The notes under the pieces were generated by a model that had not been told where the DNA came from, did no database searches, and saw nothing but the letters and a program-made list of their open reading frames with translations. The position numbers were made by a program, and so were the translations under genes. DNA of 64,000 bases from Phoronis australis (taxonomy: Eukaryota; Phoronida; Phoronidae). How positions within the stretch are numbered: the stretch's first letter is position 1; each line of letters starts with the position of its first letter. The DNA is taken from assembly GCA_002633005.1 (NCBI GenBank), contig NMRA01000095.1, positions 373,881 to 437,880 on the forward strand. Reading direction: 5' to 3'. Below are positions 47,901-62,300 of the stretch, in pieces.

Positions 47901-50247
47901 TTCAACGAAAGCACATTTTATGCTGGTTTTCGAATTGACCCGATTTAACTGTTGAAATATTTGCGAACGAGTATCCTGTACACCTTTACCGTTTCCAATG
48001 CAGATGGTGGGTGGATATCGACGTTGGGGTTTGTTCTTGAATGTTTGTTATGTCGTTTGGTCATCTGTTCTAGATAATGTAATTCTATGGAGGATGAACA
48101 AATATACCACAAGTTTGAGAGAGTGTACTATTCGTGCAAACATACAGCTCTTCAAACAAATTTGCGATATGATTATTTATAAAGTAACTGAACCAATTTT
48201 CTGTGCCAGATTGGCACCAGGTGGCACTGTTTCTAAAATGTGTTTTTGTGCAAGATCTCACCCTGCATCTTTTTCGTTTCCAAAAGTTAGACATTTGCAA
48301 AATTACCAAACATGTTACGACTCAATCATTCTGCCTCGTATATTACTTGAGGTATTGCTCATTAGGCCAAAAAAACCATAGTTGGTTTTTGTCTGTACCC
48401 CGACTCATTTTGAGACTTGCAGTCACTGATGAACAAACGACGCCCATCCACATCTATTTCAGCCTAAGTCTAATGTTTTTTTTTTGTTGAAATGCTGCAC
48501 AAAAGCACATACCGTAAGCTAGGGGTTTGAAGCACTGTAATTTTCCAAGCAAAATTCATCATTTTTGCTCTAGCAACTTGGCTATTTTTGCTGATATTTT
48601 CACGCATTCAATCTCACTGACTTGCCTTAAAAACTACTTTTTGATCTTGTCGCTTTCTCTTAGAACATGAAAAGTGACTTATAACTTAAGAAATTTGGTC
48701 TTACGCCCTACCCCCCCTTCACACTTGTCAAGCAAAGGTTTAATCACTCATCTCTGCCTGAAAGTAACTTGTACAACTTTTCTCGATAAGTAACAGCTAT
48801 GGGTATATTCTCGAGATACTTTATTCTTTTCTAACGTGATTTTCATGTTTTTTTAGAAAAAAATACTGAGCGTAAGACCAAATTCCTGTCTTGGGTTATA
48901 AGTCATTTTCCTGAAACAGACCTCTGGTCTTTCCAGGAAATTGCCGAAATTATCACTGGAATCGTGCGTGCCAACCACCTCCGTTGACTGAATTGCGGTG
49001 TACGAATAAGTTCCGTGTCTTTTATGAATGACTTTTCATTTCCTGTTTTCCCCTGCCAACGCTGGTAACTTTCATTGATTAGCCCCCTGCTGTGACACTG
49101 CTCAGATGACACACAGGGTAAAGTGTCAGGTGGTTGCAGATAAAACGAGCCCCAGCGTACGAGGAACCCAGAAGGCTACTGGTTCTCCAATTTGGTACAC
49201 CGCAACTTGCTAGAAGAGGGGAATTTTTGCAGTTTCTGATTTAGGAGAAGGGCCTTTTTCTTTTTGAAAACATTTTCAAAGTTTGGACACATTATTCTGC
49301 AGTGCACAAAATCCGTAGGATCTCATTTATTTGTATCAAGATAGCAGCTTTGAGATGGGAATGTGTGCCCAGTGGGAAGATAATTCTTCTGTGTTCAAAA
49401 TTAAGGAAGTCGTTTCGTGCATTCACACGCAGATAAGGCGGCATTGTCTGATAACGCGGATAAGTTTTGTTCTCATTTCATTCATGGGACCAGATAGTAC
49501 CCAACTGCGCGCCAACTTTTTTGGCAGCGTTAATGGAAGGTCATTACTATTGTGGGCCATAAATCATTGCTTCTTGTCATGGTGAGATAAAAACACTAGA
49601 CTCCACAACTGTGTAAACGGTATTAGCAGGATAGGAATCGTTTTTACTCTACGCTAATAAACCATTGTTCCTCCGTGTTTTATTGCCCTTGTTAACTGAC
49701 ACACTTTGTCAAGTGTTTACCTGGCTAGTCTATGGCCTCATTTTGTACCTGCATTGACTAACGACCTTATCTCTATTGTTTCTGTGTGCACAACACCTGA
49801 CAGAAGGGTCGTGTTTGTATTGTTACGCTGTAGGACCTGTTCTTTGTACTGCCATTTGTCGTTTTGATTTACCTGGGATGGGCACGTCTTTCCCTCGCCT
49901 AAGTTTAAGGTGAGCGTTTTCTTCCTTAAATTTTCAATTACTTTGATTTTATTTTATGCTGTATGTTTTTGTCACCAGACATTAATCTGATTCACTGGGA
50001 ATGAATTTAGTTTGCATATTTGAAATTAGACATTTTTAAAATGTTACATCAGGTGAAGATTGTATCAAATTTGTGAATTGTATTTATCTGTTATTTTTTA
50101 TCTGTTGTAAAACTTACTTATGCATCGTTTTAATAATTATCATTGACCTTTTTTCTATCAAAAGTCCTGTTCCAGTTTGCTTAGTACATGTGGCGACTTC
50201 TGCTGGAATCTCTCTCGCCAAATTTTACTTAAAATTTTAGTTGTTCA

Positions 50248-50845
50248 ATTTTTCGACGTACAGAGCTGAAATATGGTACGATTATTATAGAACACATGTG
50301 CTACAACTGTGCCGAAAATCGTTGACTTCCGGTCAAAGATGGCGGAACTATTGGAAGTGGCGCATGCGCACCTCGATATCTGGCAGAAAATGTTTTCTCC
50401 TGTAGAGGGCGCATCGGCGAACCAATCATTTTCAAACTGGTCACGTGTTTTTTGCTATTAATCGGCTTTTATAAAATTTTGTTTAACTGAAAGTCACTTT
50501 CAAGATGTCTGCTCTGGTGCACTTTCACCCATTTTCAATCGTTCTGCTGTCACATTTTTAACGGGAAGAGCAAATGACGTGAATTTTTGCATGTGGATTC
50601 CTTGAAGTATGCTCTTTCAAAAGTTTTGCGATAACGTTCTTCTCAGACTTACCGAATTACTGAATTTCAAAAAAACGCAAAATTTCAATTTTTTCGAAAA
50701 TTTTATGGAATGTTGCAAACCTATCAATTTAGATAGAGTTTTGGACGGGCTTTCAGAAGATATTTTCCATTTTTCGCCACGACGTCTACTTTTTGAATTA
50801 TTTGAGGTTTTCTGATAGCGCTGTTCCTTTGTTGACAGCTCTTGC
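50248..50845. repeat. Dispersed repeat, copy 1 (about 0.6 kb)
   Basis: Shares long blocks with 50911-51420, for example TTTTTAACGGGAAGAGCAAA, TTGCATGT, TATCAATTTAGATAGAGTTT and TGATAGCGCTGTTCCTTTGT. It contains an extra segment of about 90 bases (about 50310-50420) absent from copy 2. That segment holds AAGATGGCGGAAC (YY1-like) and CCTGTAGAGGGCGC (50399-50412, CTCF-like). No coding sequence with an identifiable domain. Confidence 0.8.
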
Positions 50846-50910
50846 TACACACTGATGTTGGTCTAGCTTCTGTTGAACAAGACCATGAAGACATTGCTCA
50901 TAGAGGCCGC

Positions 50911-51420
50911 ATTTTTCGACGTGCAGGGCTGAACATTGGTACGATTATTATAGCACACAAGCACTGCAATTGCGCATTGGTGAACCAATCGTTTTCAAAC
51001 TGGTCACGTGTTTGTTGCATTTAATCAGCTTTTATAAAATTTTGTCAAACCGGAAGTCATTTTCAAGATGGCGGCTCTGGCGCATTTTCAACCATTTTCA
51101 ATCGTTCTACTGTCGCATTTTTAACGGGAAGAGCAAATGACGTGAATTTTTGCATGTAGATTCTTTGAAGTATGCTCTTTCAAAAGTTCTGGATAACGTT
51201 TTTCTCAGACTTACTGTTTTTGAGTTATTTGACTTCGAATTTCAAAAAACCCGCAAAATTTCAATTTTTCGAAAAAATTATGGAATGTTGCGAAACTATC
51301 AATTTAGATAGAGTTTGGAACGGACTTTCAGAAGATGTTTTTCATTTTTCGCGAGGACATCTACTTCTTGAATTATTTGAGATTTTCTGATAGCGCTGTT
51401 CCTTTGTTGAGCGCTCTTAA
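50911..51420. repeat. Dispersed repeat, copy 2
   Basis: Same orientation as copy 1 and separated from it by only 65 bases. It begins with the same CGACGT(A/G)CAG word and ends in the same CTGTTCCTTTGTTGA word, but lacks the 90-base segment. It carries its own CAAGATGGCGGCTC (51061) where copy 1 has CAAGATGTCTGCTC. Confidence 0.8.
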
Positions 51421-51628
51421 TGCATTAATGTTGGTTTAGTTAATTTGAACAAGACTGTAGCTTATTTCTTAGTAATTATGACATCTAAGTTCCATTGTAT
51501 GAATGTTATGATGTTGTTCATCATCGCCACCTTCATCATCACAATCATCGTCGTTAATTTTGCCTATTGTCACTCAAGACTGTAGGTAGCACTGAACAGT
51601 CAGGCCTCGGCCACGGAGCATTTTCTAG

Positions 51629-51870
51629 TCCCTAGAATTTATGTTGAGGGCGTCTGTCAGGTTTGGCGAGTGGTTTGAGGAAATTGTTGACAACAATTGC
51701 CAGGAAACTTATTTACTTGTGTTTTTGAATGAGAAAAGCCAAGTTTTACCTACTTTTGATGCAAACTGGTGGCTGTCATTTGCTATCAGCCCCTGTCGTC
51801 TGCTGTCCGAGAAACCGGGTGCGATTTCAGGTGGCTGTCAGACAGATCAAATTTGCCAAAAAAGTAGCTG
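51629..51870 (+). CDS. Candidate coding exon of unidentified gene
   Basis: Entry in phase 0, as left by the exon at 46562, after GAGCATTTTCTAG. Eighty codons open, leaving phase 2 at a GTAAGA donor (51871); an earlier weak donor at 51831 is possible. It reads SLEFMLRASVRFGEWFEEIV, then NCQETYLLVFLNEK, then DANWWLSFAIS. The frame is closed by TAG exactly at the acceptor, so the open segment begins where the exon would. A downstream acceptor after CTTGTTTCGTTTTATTATAG (53258) could provide a short final exon, with AATAAA near 53470. The order of this exon and the previous one recalls faintly the C-terminal half of Fanconi protein FANCC (FGGWAEMV); this is far too weak for a name. Confidence 0.4.
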
Positions 51871-52065
51871 GTAAGAGGCTTACTGTGACCACATAGTTAG
51901 AATCTAGTGAGGACGAGCATTCTGAATCTGTAGTCAGACTTTTTCTAGCACTTGCAGGGAAGTGGTTATTTCGGGGAGAAAATTGTCAAATTATGCGTTT
52001 TTTGCAAATAGTTTTGTGTGCCGTGATTTTCTTGCCATGTATATTAACCGATAAGAAGTCTGTAC

Positions 52066-52180
52066 AGTTCGATAGAGTTTTAACTGGCTTTCGTAAGATA
52101 TTTTTCATTTTTCGCTAGGACGTCTCAACTTTTCGAATTATTCGAGATTTTCTGATAACGCTGTTCATTTGTTGACAGCC
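52066..52180. repeat. Dispersed repeat, copy 3 (3' end only)
   Basis: Matches the last 110 bases of copies 1 and 2: CGATAGAGTTTTAACTGGCTTTCG.. region, then TTTTCATTTTTCGC and GAGATTTTCTGATAACGCTG. More diverged than the other two. Confidence 0.65.
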
Positions 52181-53310
52181 TTGAATATTTTAATGAGTAT
52201 ATGTTCATGACCTCTGCAAAGAGGAAAATCTTCATGGCCGTCAACATGAAATTCCATGGATCGTTGCTTTTTTCAAGGGTATTTTTGGGATGTTTTCTTG
52301 GGATTTTGATTTTTGAGTGACATGCAGTAAAAATGATTAAAAGAACATATTTACTACAATACTTTAATTTTACGCCTGAGGAGAATTTTATAACAAATTT
52401 TCACTGGAAAAAGAGTACCAAAATGGGCAAAATTTTGTCCAAAAGTGCTTATCGAATATCAAGCGGGTGTTTGCAAAACTAAACAATTTTGGCCACCTCA
52501 ACTGTTGAGATTGCAGTGTTTTCTTAGGTTTGGAAGCTGGACACTATTACTAATCGTTTCCTGCATTACTCCATGTTGAGCTGTAATTTTCAAACCTATC
52601 CTTCATCTCATCAGTGGTTATTGTCGTGATGAGATGTTGATTTTGATGGCCTAAACAAGAAATTGAGAAGCGTGAACATTTTGTATTTAACATCTGTACA
52701 GTCACCTTTTACCAGAGTGGATCAAATGTTGAGCACTTGCTGTTTCGGCACGCATGATTGATTTTTGCGTTTGCAGGATTGTATTAATGAATGTGGAGTT
52801 ACCAAGTACAGTCTTATCAGTATTCTTGTTAGCACAGTTGACAAAAGAGGGCTCTCTATGCATAGTTTTGACTATCATTGGAATACTGTCTTGCAATTCG
52901 TGTTAATTTAAAGCTGAGTTTGTCTCTATATGAGATATTCATTCTGTAAAAATATGAATGATGCTAAAAATTTTTTAACTTTGTTATTCCTAAGTGTGCT
53001 ACCTTACCCAATCTTACTGTGTTTGTATCAAAGCCCCTGTCAGCAGTGTTGAGATTTTCCATGAAAAGTCTGTGAATTGTCTAAGCCAAGAAAATGTTAG
53101 AATTATTTCCGTAAATCTATATAGGAACTTTAGTTTTAACATGTAAAATGAACTAAAATGTAAACAAGCAGTTTTGGTCTGAGCTGCTAAATTAGTAGAA
53201 TTTTATTGGTCGCTGAATTAGTTTGAAGAAAATGTACTCTTGTTTCGTTTTATTATAGTTTGCTACACAGCGAGTGGAACTCAAAACACCTACACAGCAG
53301 TCTAACATAG

Positions 53311-56300
53311 ACTAAGTACACACAGACAATCCAACCTAACAGTCACTGATTAGTGAAAATAATAGCCCGCGGTAGAATCAAGGTACACAAATGCACTCAA
53401 GTCTGATGCTATTTGGCTTGATTAACGCAATCGCTCTTAAAAGAAAATTCAGAGCAGCATTGTAGACCAAATAAAATAGTCTTTCTATGGCTGAGTGCAG
53501 GTATCTTTAAAGGTAAGGTGTTCTTTTATTTTCACACATTTCTGAGAGACCTAGACTGAGTTAATTTTTTGTTTGTCTGCAAAAATCAAGTTTGTCTCTT
53601 TTTTATCCGAACGCCCAATCCCTTCTAGCTTGCATGATGTCATTTGCAAATTTCTCTGATGTCACTATGGACAACCAATAAATGCATATGGCCACAATAA
53701 TTTACATGTTGAAAGGCAGTGCCCAATGATGTCTGTGGGGTCAAAGGTCAAGGGGAATAATTTGGTTGCAGTAAAGTTTCCTAAATTCTGAATAAAAGTA
53801 AATACCAAAATTGTCATTTTTTCAACTTTCAAAAGCTAAGTTAAAATGCTTGCAATTTCGTTGTGTATTTGTTTATGACAGTTGTGCATTATAAACTTTG
53901 AAAATGATGAAGTAAAAGTTTTATTACCTTGCTGTAAAATTTAGTAAAAAATACAATTTTTCTGTACTTCGCCTTATCGTGTACAACCATGGACTGAATG
54001 GAGTTCATCGATGTCTTGGACAGAAAGACACACAGCTTGATTGGTATATTCCAGTTTTTAAAGTTTTAGATTTTGGCTTGACCTAGCACTGCCTGGGTCT
54101 TTAAGAGCAAAGGACTTTAAGCAAGTTAATCTGGAATGTTATACAATGGTACAAATTTGTTTAGCTTTCAAATTCACTTGAGTGTGTCAGTTCTCTTGTC
54201 TGAGATNGATCAGCTGCAGTTACAGTTTTTGTTAAAGTGAAATGTTGGATGAATTGATGAATGTTAATTTATGTACCCTGGTAAAAGAACACATGGATTG
54301 CTATCATACTGCTTGTGTCAAAAGAAACAAGCTCCTGTGATTTTCAATGTCCAATGCCATTTCCTAATTTGACCAACTGCGATTATTAAAATGCGTCTTT
54401 TAATAACACTTGTCAGTTATAATAAACGGAAATTCAACCAGAAATGTATTAGATACCTATCCTTTGCACTAAATGATGAGAGAATATGTAATGTGAAAAA
54501 CGACAACACACACAGGTTAATGTACCACTAACTCCACCTACAGGGAACTGGTACACCCTGTTCCCTGAGCTGCCAATAACCACACCGCTCCACTCTGAGG
54601 AGTATTATTGTCATCGCCTAAGCCTGCCAACTTTGTAACAAGTTGCAGTATAATGTCACCAGTTAAGGACAGAACGTGGTGAACAAGTGGAATTTTATTT
54701 GTTCACTTTTTTGAGAAAAAAAATATATTAAAGCAATACCAAAATAATGTTTTATTTGAAGTTCCATGCTATTTGCCATGGCAACTGTCACACATCATTT
54801 TGAGAAATTGAAGACATTTATTCACAACAATATCAGAAGTTTGTGATAAATGATGAAGGTAAATAGTTGGGAATTAGTTTTGTCTGTAATATTACCATCA
54901 TGAACTCAGTCCTAATAATGTATGGTCAGGAATTGTAAAGACCAGGAATCACTTCTGATGTTATAAAGGGAACAAAACTGAAAATAGTAACAAAGTACAT
55001 TATTTGGACAGAAAATATTGCAAACAGTTTAAAGAATTACATATTTATATACATCCAGAAAATGTCATTATAATTAGCTGAAAGTCACCCTTGAATTGTT
55101 TTTAGCACTATTTGCAAAAAAGACGATAGTTTTCGGTATTGTAGGGTTTGTCTTAGTTTGGTATTGTCTGCACTACTCAATTGTCCGTTTACTGTTTACT
55201 TGATGTTTGGAAGACATTGCCTCAGTGAGGAAATAAAGTCCAGGAATATACCCCCAGTCATGGGTATAGCCACACTAGACGCGACCGATGTCGGGGAAAA
55301 TAATCTGAGGCAATGAAAACAAAAGCAAATCAAAGAAACATTACAGGCAACTAACCGGTGTTTTATGAGTTATTTCGAGTCTGCAGTGCTCTATAAACAA
55401 GGGATTTGGAACATTTGTTTAAATGCACTCAAAAATCCATCTACTGCGGGGCAGTAATAGCCATTTTGTGTTTAACTGTTTCTTTCAGCTATCAATGTAA
55501 CTTTGATTTCAGTTTCTTGGCTTTTACTTGAATTGATGACTCGCCGGTTCTCTGAACAGGAAGCGAATGCTTTAGTCCATTGTCAGATTTGTTTAATTGC
55601 ATTTCCCATTCGTGTAGAGGCCTTGATAAGGCTTGTCTGAGTTGAACCCTCCCACGTAAATAGATGAGTGGATTAATATGTCGCTTATGTGTACGCTAAT
55701 CTGGAATAGTTTTTATTCATTGTTGATTTTTTTGTCGTAAAATTGGTCCGTTGAGTTGTTTAAAGCCCATCTGGCAAGGTCATGACTGTTGTCCCCACTG
55801 CCTCTTGGTTGTTTACACTCAGTTTGTGTTTTTTGTTAAACTTTAGAAATCCGCTGACTAGTTTATGAGAACTTGTCACCATATCAAAGCCTTCATGCCC
55901 ACGTTTCTTGTCTTTGTTTAAAGTAATCCCCTGTAAACATTACACCAAGTTGTGCGGTTTGGCAGAGTTAGTTTTTCAATAACATACATAACACACATAT
56001 GGCCTTAGACATATGCAAAAGTGTGCTATAATATGTTGAAACACATTAGTTTTAGTTTTTGTACTGACATAATCAAATTTTCACTATGTAATCCTGTCTC
56101 AGTCAATTACAATTTCTTGTCATTAACAGGTTTAACATCTCTGAGGCTGTAAAATGTACGTTTGTTGAATTTTTAAGAACATGTTTATTCAATTGCGAAA
56201 GATAAGGCATCTTAGTTTTGGATCAGATGTGTTTGAGCGTAGCTGTTTCACCATGATTCTAGTTCATTTACGTAACTGTGTTCAACATTTTATCAGTCCT

Positions 56301-59300
56301 TGGGAAAACTTGAACCCGTTGCATTTAGATGGCCAACTGTTTGAAATGCTCCACTTACAAAGTATTTTTAACAATTGCTCGGCCTAAGCTACCATCCTCT
56401 GTATTGCTGAATTTGTTCACAAATCTTCCTGGGCGGTCCTGGTTAGTTTATGTTCAGTTGTTTGCATAGGCTGGCTTCAGATATAAACGTAGTCCAACCT
56501 TTAATGGACTGCACAATCTCGATTACAGAAATAATCCCACACTGACTTCCCTGATATTTGTGTAAAGAATTGCTATTGAATCGTTAATCCCAATTAAACC
56601 TGCCTGGTCAGATTGACAACATCATCTTTGCTACTGTCCGCAGTGTCACCTGGTGGCCTAGTCAAAAACCAGTATTGGAGGTTACTGATCTGATAGATGA
56701 TAAGCCCCCTTTTATCTTGTAAGAGCTTGCTGCATGAATACCCTGGCAGTTCTAATTAGGAGAAGCTGAAATTGGACACTTCAAACTGAAAGAAGTCAAG
56801 ATAGTGTTGGTGAATCTTCTCGTCATTGTAGACTATGAAGTCACTTGCATCTATATGCATATCTGGACTTATCCGTTTCACTGTTAGAGGGTGGCACATG
56901 ACATATCTTTGTCCGACTATGCATAGGAGAATTTCACTCCCTGTCCGGTCACCACCATTCTTCGCGTTACCCTGGTCGCCACCATGCCACCACTTTTTTT
57001 TCTAACCCTCTCCGCAGTCGCCATCAATTATGCCCCCTTTCTTGTACGTTTCTATTATTTGTCTATTGTACGCTCCGCTGACTGAAATTTTTCTTGTTTT
57101 GCCTGAATTCTCCTTTATTTTTCACCGAATCTGTGGGACAAAGGCCCCATTATTTCGTGAAGAATGCAAAGCAAATTTATAAAGCTAAAAATTAAATATT
57201 GTGAAATAGTTCCATTTGCTCATTAAAATCCTTCAAAGAATCGTTTTTGCATTGTTTTTCGTTAGCAGACAGTGCAGGCGCCTAATCAAACTAAAATGTC
57301 TGAGAACAAAGATTTGATGGCACACTTAACGTTTTGTCTTGGAAAATCTGTATCATTTACATATATGCAAACATCACTACTATGGCACACTGTCATATTC
57401 AACTTTATTATTATGCCAGGTGTTAGATCATCAGGCTACCTGAACAAGTCAACATGGCTCATGTACATAGGGACACGGTTAACCCGACCAGCAAACGTGA
57501 ACTTGTGCCTTCCCTCATAAAACACCAGCTTGCACACTCAAAGAACTTGGTTCATGAATTCATATCCATAAACAAGCGGGTTGATGAAAAGTGGAGAATC
57601 TGTGGGCCATGTTTAAAGGTTCCAAGGCATGTTTGTCCTGTTTAAAGGTGTCTAAGCAGAGTTTGTCTTGTTGAAAATCTCAAAATATACTAAATACCTG
57701 ATTGTTAAATGCTCATGTCAATAAAGTATTGCTCATTTATTTGTTTAGAAGCACAGGCATTCTTGCTTGGCAAATTGAATTTTGCCTAGATGTTGCTTCG
57801 CCATGAAGTTTCCTTTTTTGCTTCTTAGTACGCATAATACAGGTTGCATTTGTCATCGGAGATGGTGTGTATGGATGCCATTTTCTGTTTTTAATTTGAC
57901 CAGGGGTTGCCTTCTAATTGGATTGAAAAACCATTACTAAAATTGGTCTATGAATTTTCTAAGAAATATTCTACTTAATCAACAGTAACAATTTTTCTCC
58001 GACTCTTGAGATATCGAGTTCTGTTGATAAAAATGACAAAAAGTTTAAAATTGTCAAATTTTGGACATTGTCTATATGCTACAGGTATGTGGGATTTCTT
58101 ATCCCATGGACGTGAAATTTACACGTCTTATTTTAATACCTCACTGGTTTTTGTTGAAATCATATGCAAGATGGTAATGTGGCAGCCATATTTTATTGAC
58201 AGATCTTTCTGCTACTTGGGAATGCGTATAGATTTCTTTAAGTTTCTGATGTAGTATGTCATTTATTTGTCATCACGACTTACCGTTTTCGAGTAACGGG
58301 ATTTACTGATGATTTTTCATTTTATTGACTTTTGCTAATCTTTTGTTGGTTTACTATGTACTGTGGTGAGTCCTTTTTACCTTTTTCGTCATCTTCATCA
58401 ATCCATTATGTGACCTTGTCTTTAGTAAAATTTGGCTAAAAAGAAAGGTACATTGATAGCAAAACAACGGTATCAATCAGATGATCAAATTTTATTTGAT
58501 ATTATTGTTCAAGTTTAGATATCAAAAATGCTGTTACAGTTTTCTAAAGTATTATTTCGTTTTCGTTTTATCATTTTACAGATTTTTCATGAAAATCATT
58601 AAAATACTATTTTTGATAGCTCCTCATGCAATAGTGGAACATTGATAAAACAATTCTTAACAGCGTTTTTGAGACTAGTGTATAAAGCATTGTGTCCGAG
58701 AGTTTTGTACGAATCCAATCAGTCATTTCTGAGATGTGATGTTCTGAAGTTTGCCAAATTTGGCCATTTTTACAGGGTCCTATGGATTCGCTTTTCAGAG
58801 CACATTTTTATTCTGTTAATCCAAATCTTGCTTCATGCGAGAGGTTTGACTTCTGATATTTCAGCACAGGCGGACCCTGACCTTCTGCTGGAGTCTGGCT
58901 CCTGAACAGAGCCTGGACACTGTTACAAGTGTTACAGTACTTTATTCGTAACACTATTCTTTGCTCCAAACCCTTTCATGCAGGTGCTGGCCTTGAAATT
59001 GAAATTTCACTGGGAACTTTGTTTGCGATATCATCCATTGTTAGATGTTGTGAGTTTGGCAGGTGGAGTATCGTGTATGCCGGTTCGCATTGCGGTCTCA
59101 TCGGTCTGGTGGAGGGATATTTATAGTTTTAATCACCTTGTGTCATGTGTCTCTGTGACATTGTTGGATATTTATAATGTATTGTTCAGCTGCACAACAA
59201 TAGCATTGCTAAAGAAGCGTGACTGATCTCCCCTGGATCTCGCTCAACTCGTTCCCTATCTCCTATTGTTCTGCTGCTCCTTCACACTCAAGTCATGGGT

Positions 59301-62300
59301 TGTAACAATGCAGCGGTTATTTATGATTTGATTGAACTGATCTCATTGTAGTCTTTGTGCGCGTGGCGAGCTTGTTTTCGTTTTGTTTTCCACTTAATTT
59401 CTCCAGTGCAACCAGGTAAGATGTCTTAGATTTTTCTGACAATTGGTGGAATGAAACTAAATCTGGCTTAATGAATTCTCAAGCTATCTTCAGCCTAATT
59501 TCTGTCTGCCTCTCATCCATGAATATTTAAGACAACATTTTCAATTGTGTTAGAAGCTGGTAACTGTTTGAGCTTTGAAGGACACGCTGTGCTAGATTGT
59601 GTTTTAATAGTGGAAATGGTCCTAAGTTCTGTCAAAGCAATTTTTGACAAAATTTTTGGTGGATTTTCTTGTGCGCATATCAGTCCCTGCCATCTGGTGC
59701 CACAGCACAACTATTCTACCTTATCCATTGTTTCCAATATTCCTAAAGGAAAAGTGGGACATTTGGAGCTAGGAAAAATGCGGTATTTGGTTTCTAATGG
59801 CTTTAGTGTTGCTTGTAAAATGGAATGGGAAGATCATGTGAATTGCATAGACAAGCATAGAAACGAAACAGCCAGACGTTACTGAGCACAACGAGCGTGT
59901 GTAAATAGGCAGCATCACATGTCAGAGGAGTGGGACATCCTAATGCTGTTGGAGGACAGGCGAGGAAACTTCAAGAAGTGGGACGGTCCTGCCAGAAACG
60001 GGACAATTGGCAACTATGTTCATCAAGCTATGTGACAAACCCAGATTACCCTGTTGTGAAGAGCCACTTTGTCTGTCAAACCCTGGATCCACTTATGCTC
60101 AGAGCCTTCAATTATTTTCCCAAATGTCAGGATTATGCAACAGAGCTCCTTCCTCACTTCTCTTTGTTTTAACAAATTGGATGACATCATTCCCGGTGTC
60201 TTATGTTTGTCTTCTCCCCATGGTGCCCTGTTGGTTTGTTGGCAGCCTTCTTGTACCCACCAGTCTCTGTACATTGTTGGATGGGCCATTGTTATGACGT
60301 TGTTACGTAATGTTACATCACCCACCCAGAAAGTTGCTCAATACAAAAGGAAGCCCCAGGAGGAGGTTAAGTTGCTGCTGTTTATTCTGCAGGTTTTAAT
60401 TTAGCCCTGTGTTATTGTTTCTGGCCTCCATGATTAGTGTTATTCTGATCCCCTGTTTGGATAGTACACTAGTGTGTTGTATGGTTGTAATAACTGCACT
60501 GTGAAGTGATTCACTGCGATGTTCACACCAATGTGCACATATATTTAGTCCACTCACAAGCTAACATTGCCAGCATAATTATCAATGCGCTCCCTACAGT
60601 TTTCTATTTACAAATAAAAAACTCTTCATCTGACGAAGGAGATCATATGTAGCGCTTGTCACTTAATGCCGAACACAATGTGGCGGGCAAGTAGAATCGT
60701 CTCTTTTCAATTTCTCAAAAAATAATGTGGAAAATTTTCCCTTTGTTGTCCGATCGGTTTGCACAAAAGGTGTTTTTGTAAACAAATTTGGGTGAAGTTT
60801 CAGTATATTAACAGTACGCAGTTTCAGCATTTGTTTTTGTGCAGAATTGGAGAGAGATTGCCAAACACGGAAATAAAGCTCAAGAAATATCAGCTCCTGC
60901 TGACTGCGTAATCCCATAAGGGATTATGTGAAGTCAGTCAGATATACACAACTCAACTCGGTGTTTTTCTGAAATCACAAAGCATGCAGATTTTGATTCC
61001 GACCTTTATACCAATTTGTTACTGATTAGGTCATGTGACCAAGTTTTTTGTGAGCTTCCGCTAAGACTGTCCTATTCGTGGCAGAAGTATAGTATCAAGA
61101 ACATTAACATATTCCTTTTGATACAAGCATTCAAGATCAGAGATCATGAGTACTATTACAGCTTTCCAAACTATTGTTTCGTTTTTTATGCAACTTGTAA
61201 TTTTTAACAGAAGCCCTAGAAGTCACAGTTTTCAATTGCACCTGTATGTAAATTATGTGTAACCTTTTGAAAACGGGTTTTGACAGGGTCTTGCAGAACT
61301 ATGCACAAATTCTATGAAACTTTTCTTTGAATCAGGTCAACTGTTTCTGAGTTGTGATACTCCGAAGTTGATAGTAGCTGGGTATAACGTGACTGCATTT
61401 TGACTACCAGTTTTCTCCACTCAGCAATGGGCATCCAACTGGTTCTCGTTATATGCGACTATTAAACCAAAGTCATCCAACTTTGACACTTTTGTATTAT
61501 ATTATAATCGTTATTTAATAAACTCATTGTAGATCAGCTGATTCTTTGTATTTTTATTGAAGGCGATACATCAGTCAAATAATCTCATTGCTGTAGATGT
61601 CAGCGTGTCATTGTACAGTAAAGTCATACCCAGTGCCTGACGCGCTTGCATTCCCAGAATCAATGGGCTGAAGAACAAATGTAATTTTCCCTGAGAGTCT
61701 AGCAATAGCAACCTAATCACATCTTTTGTTCTGTTGGAATTATTACCCATTGTTTTCTTTAAGTCTCTAATAATGCCCAGTCAATGCCCTCCAACACTAA
61801 TATCCACAATATCGACTGTTGACCAATCAATACTATTTTACTTAAAAGAGCCTGATGACGCAAAAGTGAAATCAAACTGAAATGTTCGCACAAGATTTAA
61901 TTGCATTTTGTCATTTCTTGGTAATTGTTTCGCAGAGTTTTTCAATATTAGCCATTTAAAAGTTTATAATTTTTGTTTGTCAGTTTCAGAAGCAATTGAT
62001 ATGATTTTTCCTCCGATTCTAAAAATATTTGCACTACAGCATTGAAAACTTGTAACTATAGTCATATTCTTGGTGTTCAAGAAGAGTTTGAGTTGAACTT
62101 TTCGTGTGAGACTGGCCAGTGTAATTATTACTCGCTTGTTCCATGTATTGATCCTGTTATGTTTCATCACTTGTTTTGCTAATGGCATCTCTCTGTATTG
62201 TTCAACGAGTTGTCTTGTTCACAAACTCTCAGCGGTATTTCTGGGCCACTGCCCTCGTGTTTGTTTCTCAGTTCCCAGCGGCTGTTGTCCATAAATCTCT

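Noticed and set aside
47998-48381. Plus-strand 127-codon open frame
   Set aside because: Begins at the edge of a repeat, no domain, no good acceptor; overlapped by open frames on both strands.
57454-57645. 63-codon frame with a good start context
   Set aside because: Isolated, no domain, and frames of this length arise often by chance here.
59547-60404. Run of open frames of 80-112 codons
   Set aside because: Codon content looks acceptable but there are no splice sites, domains or consistent frame.
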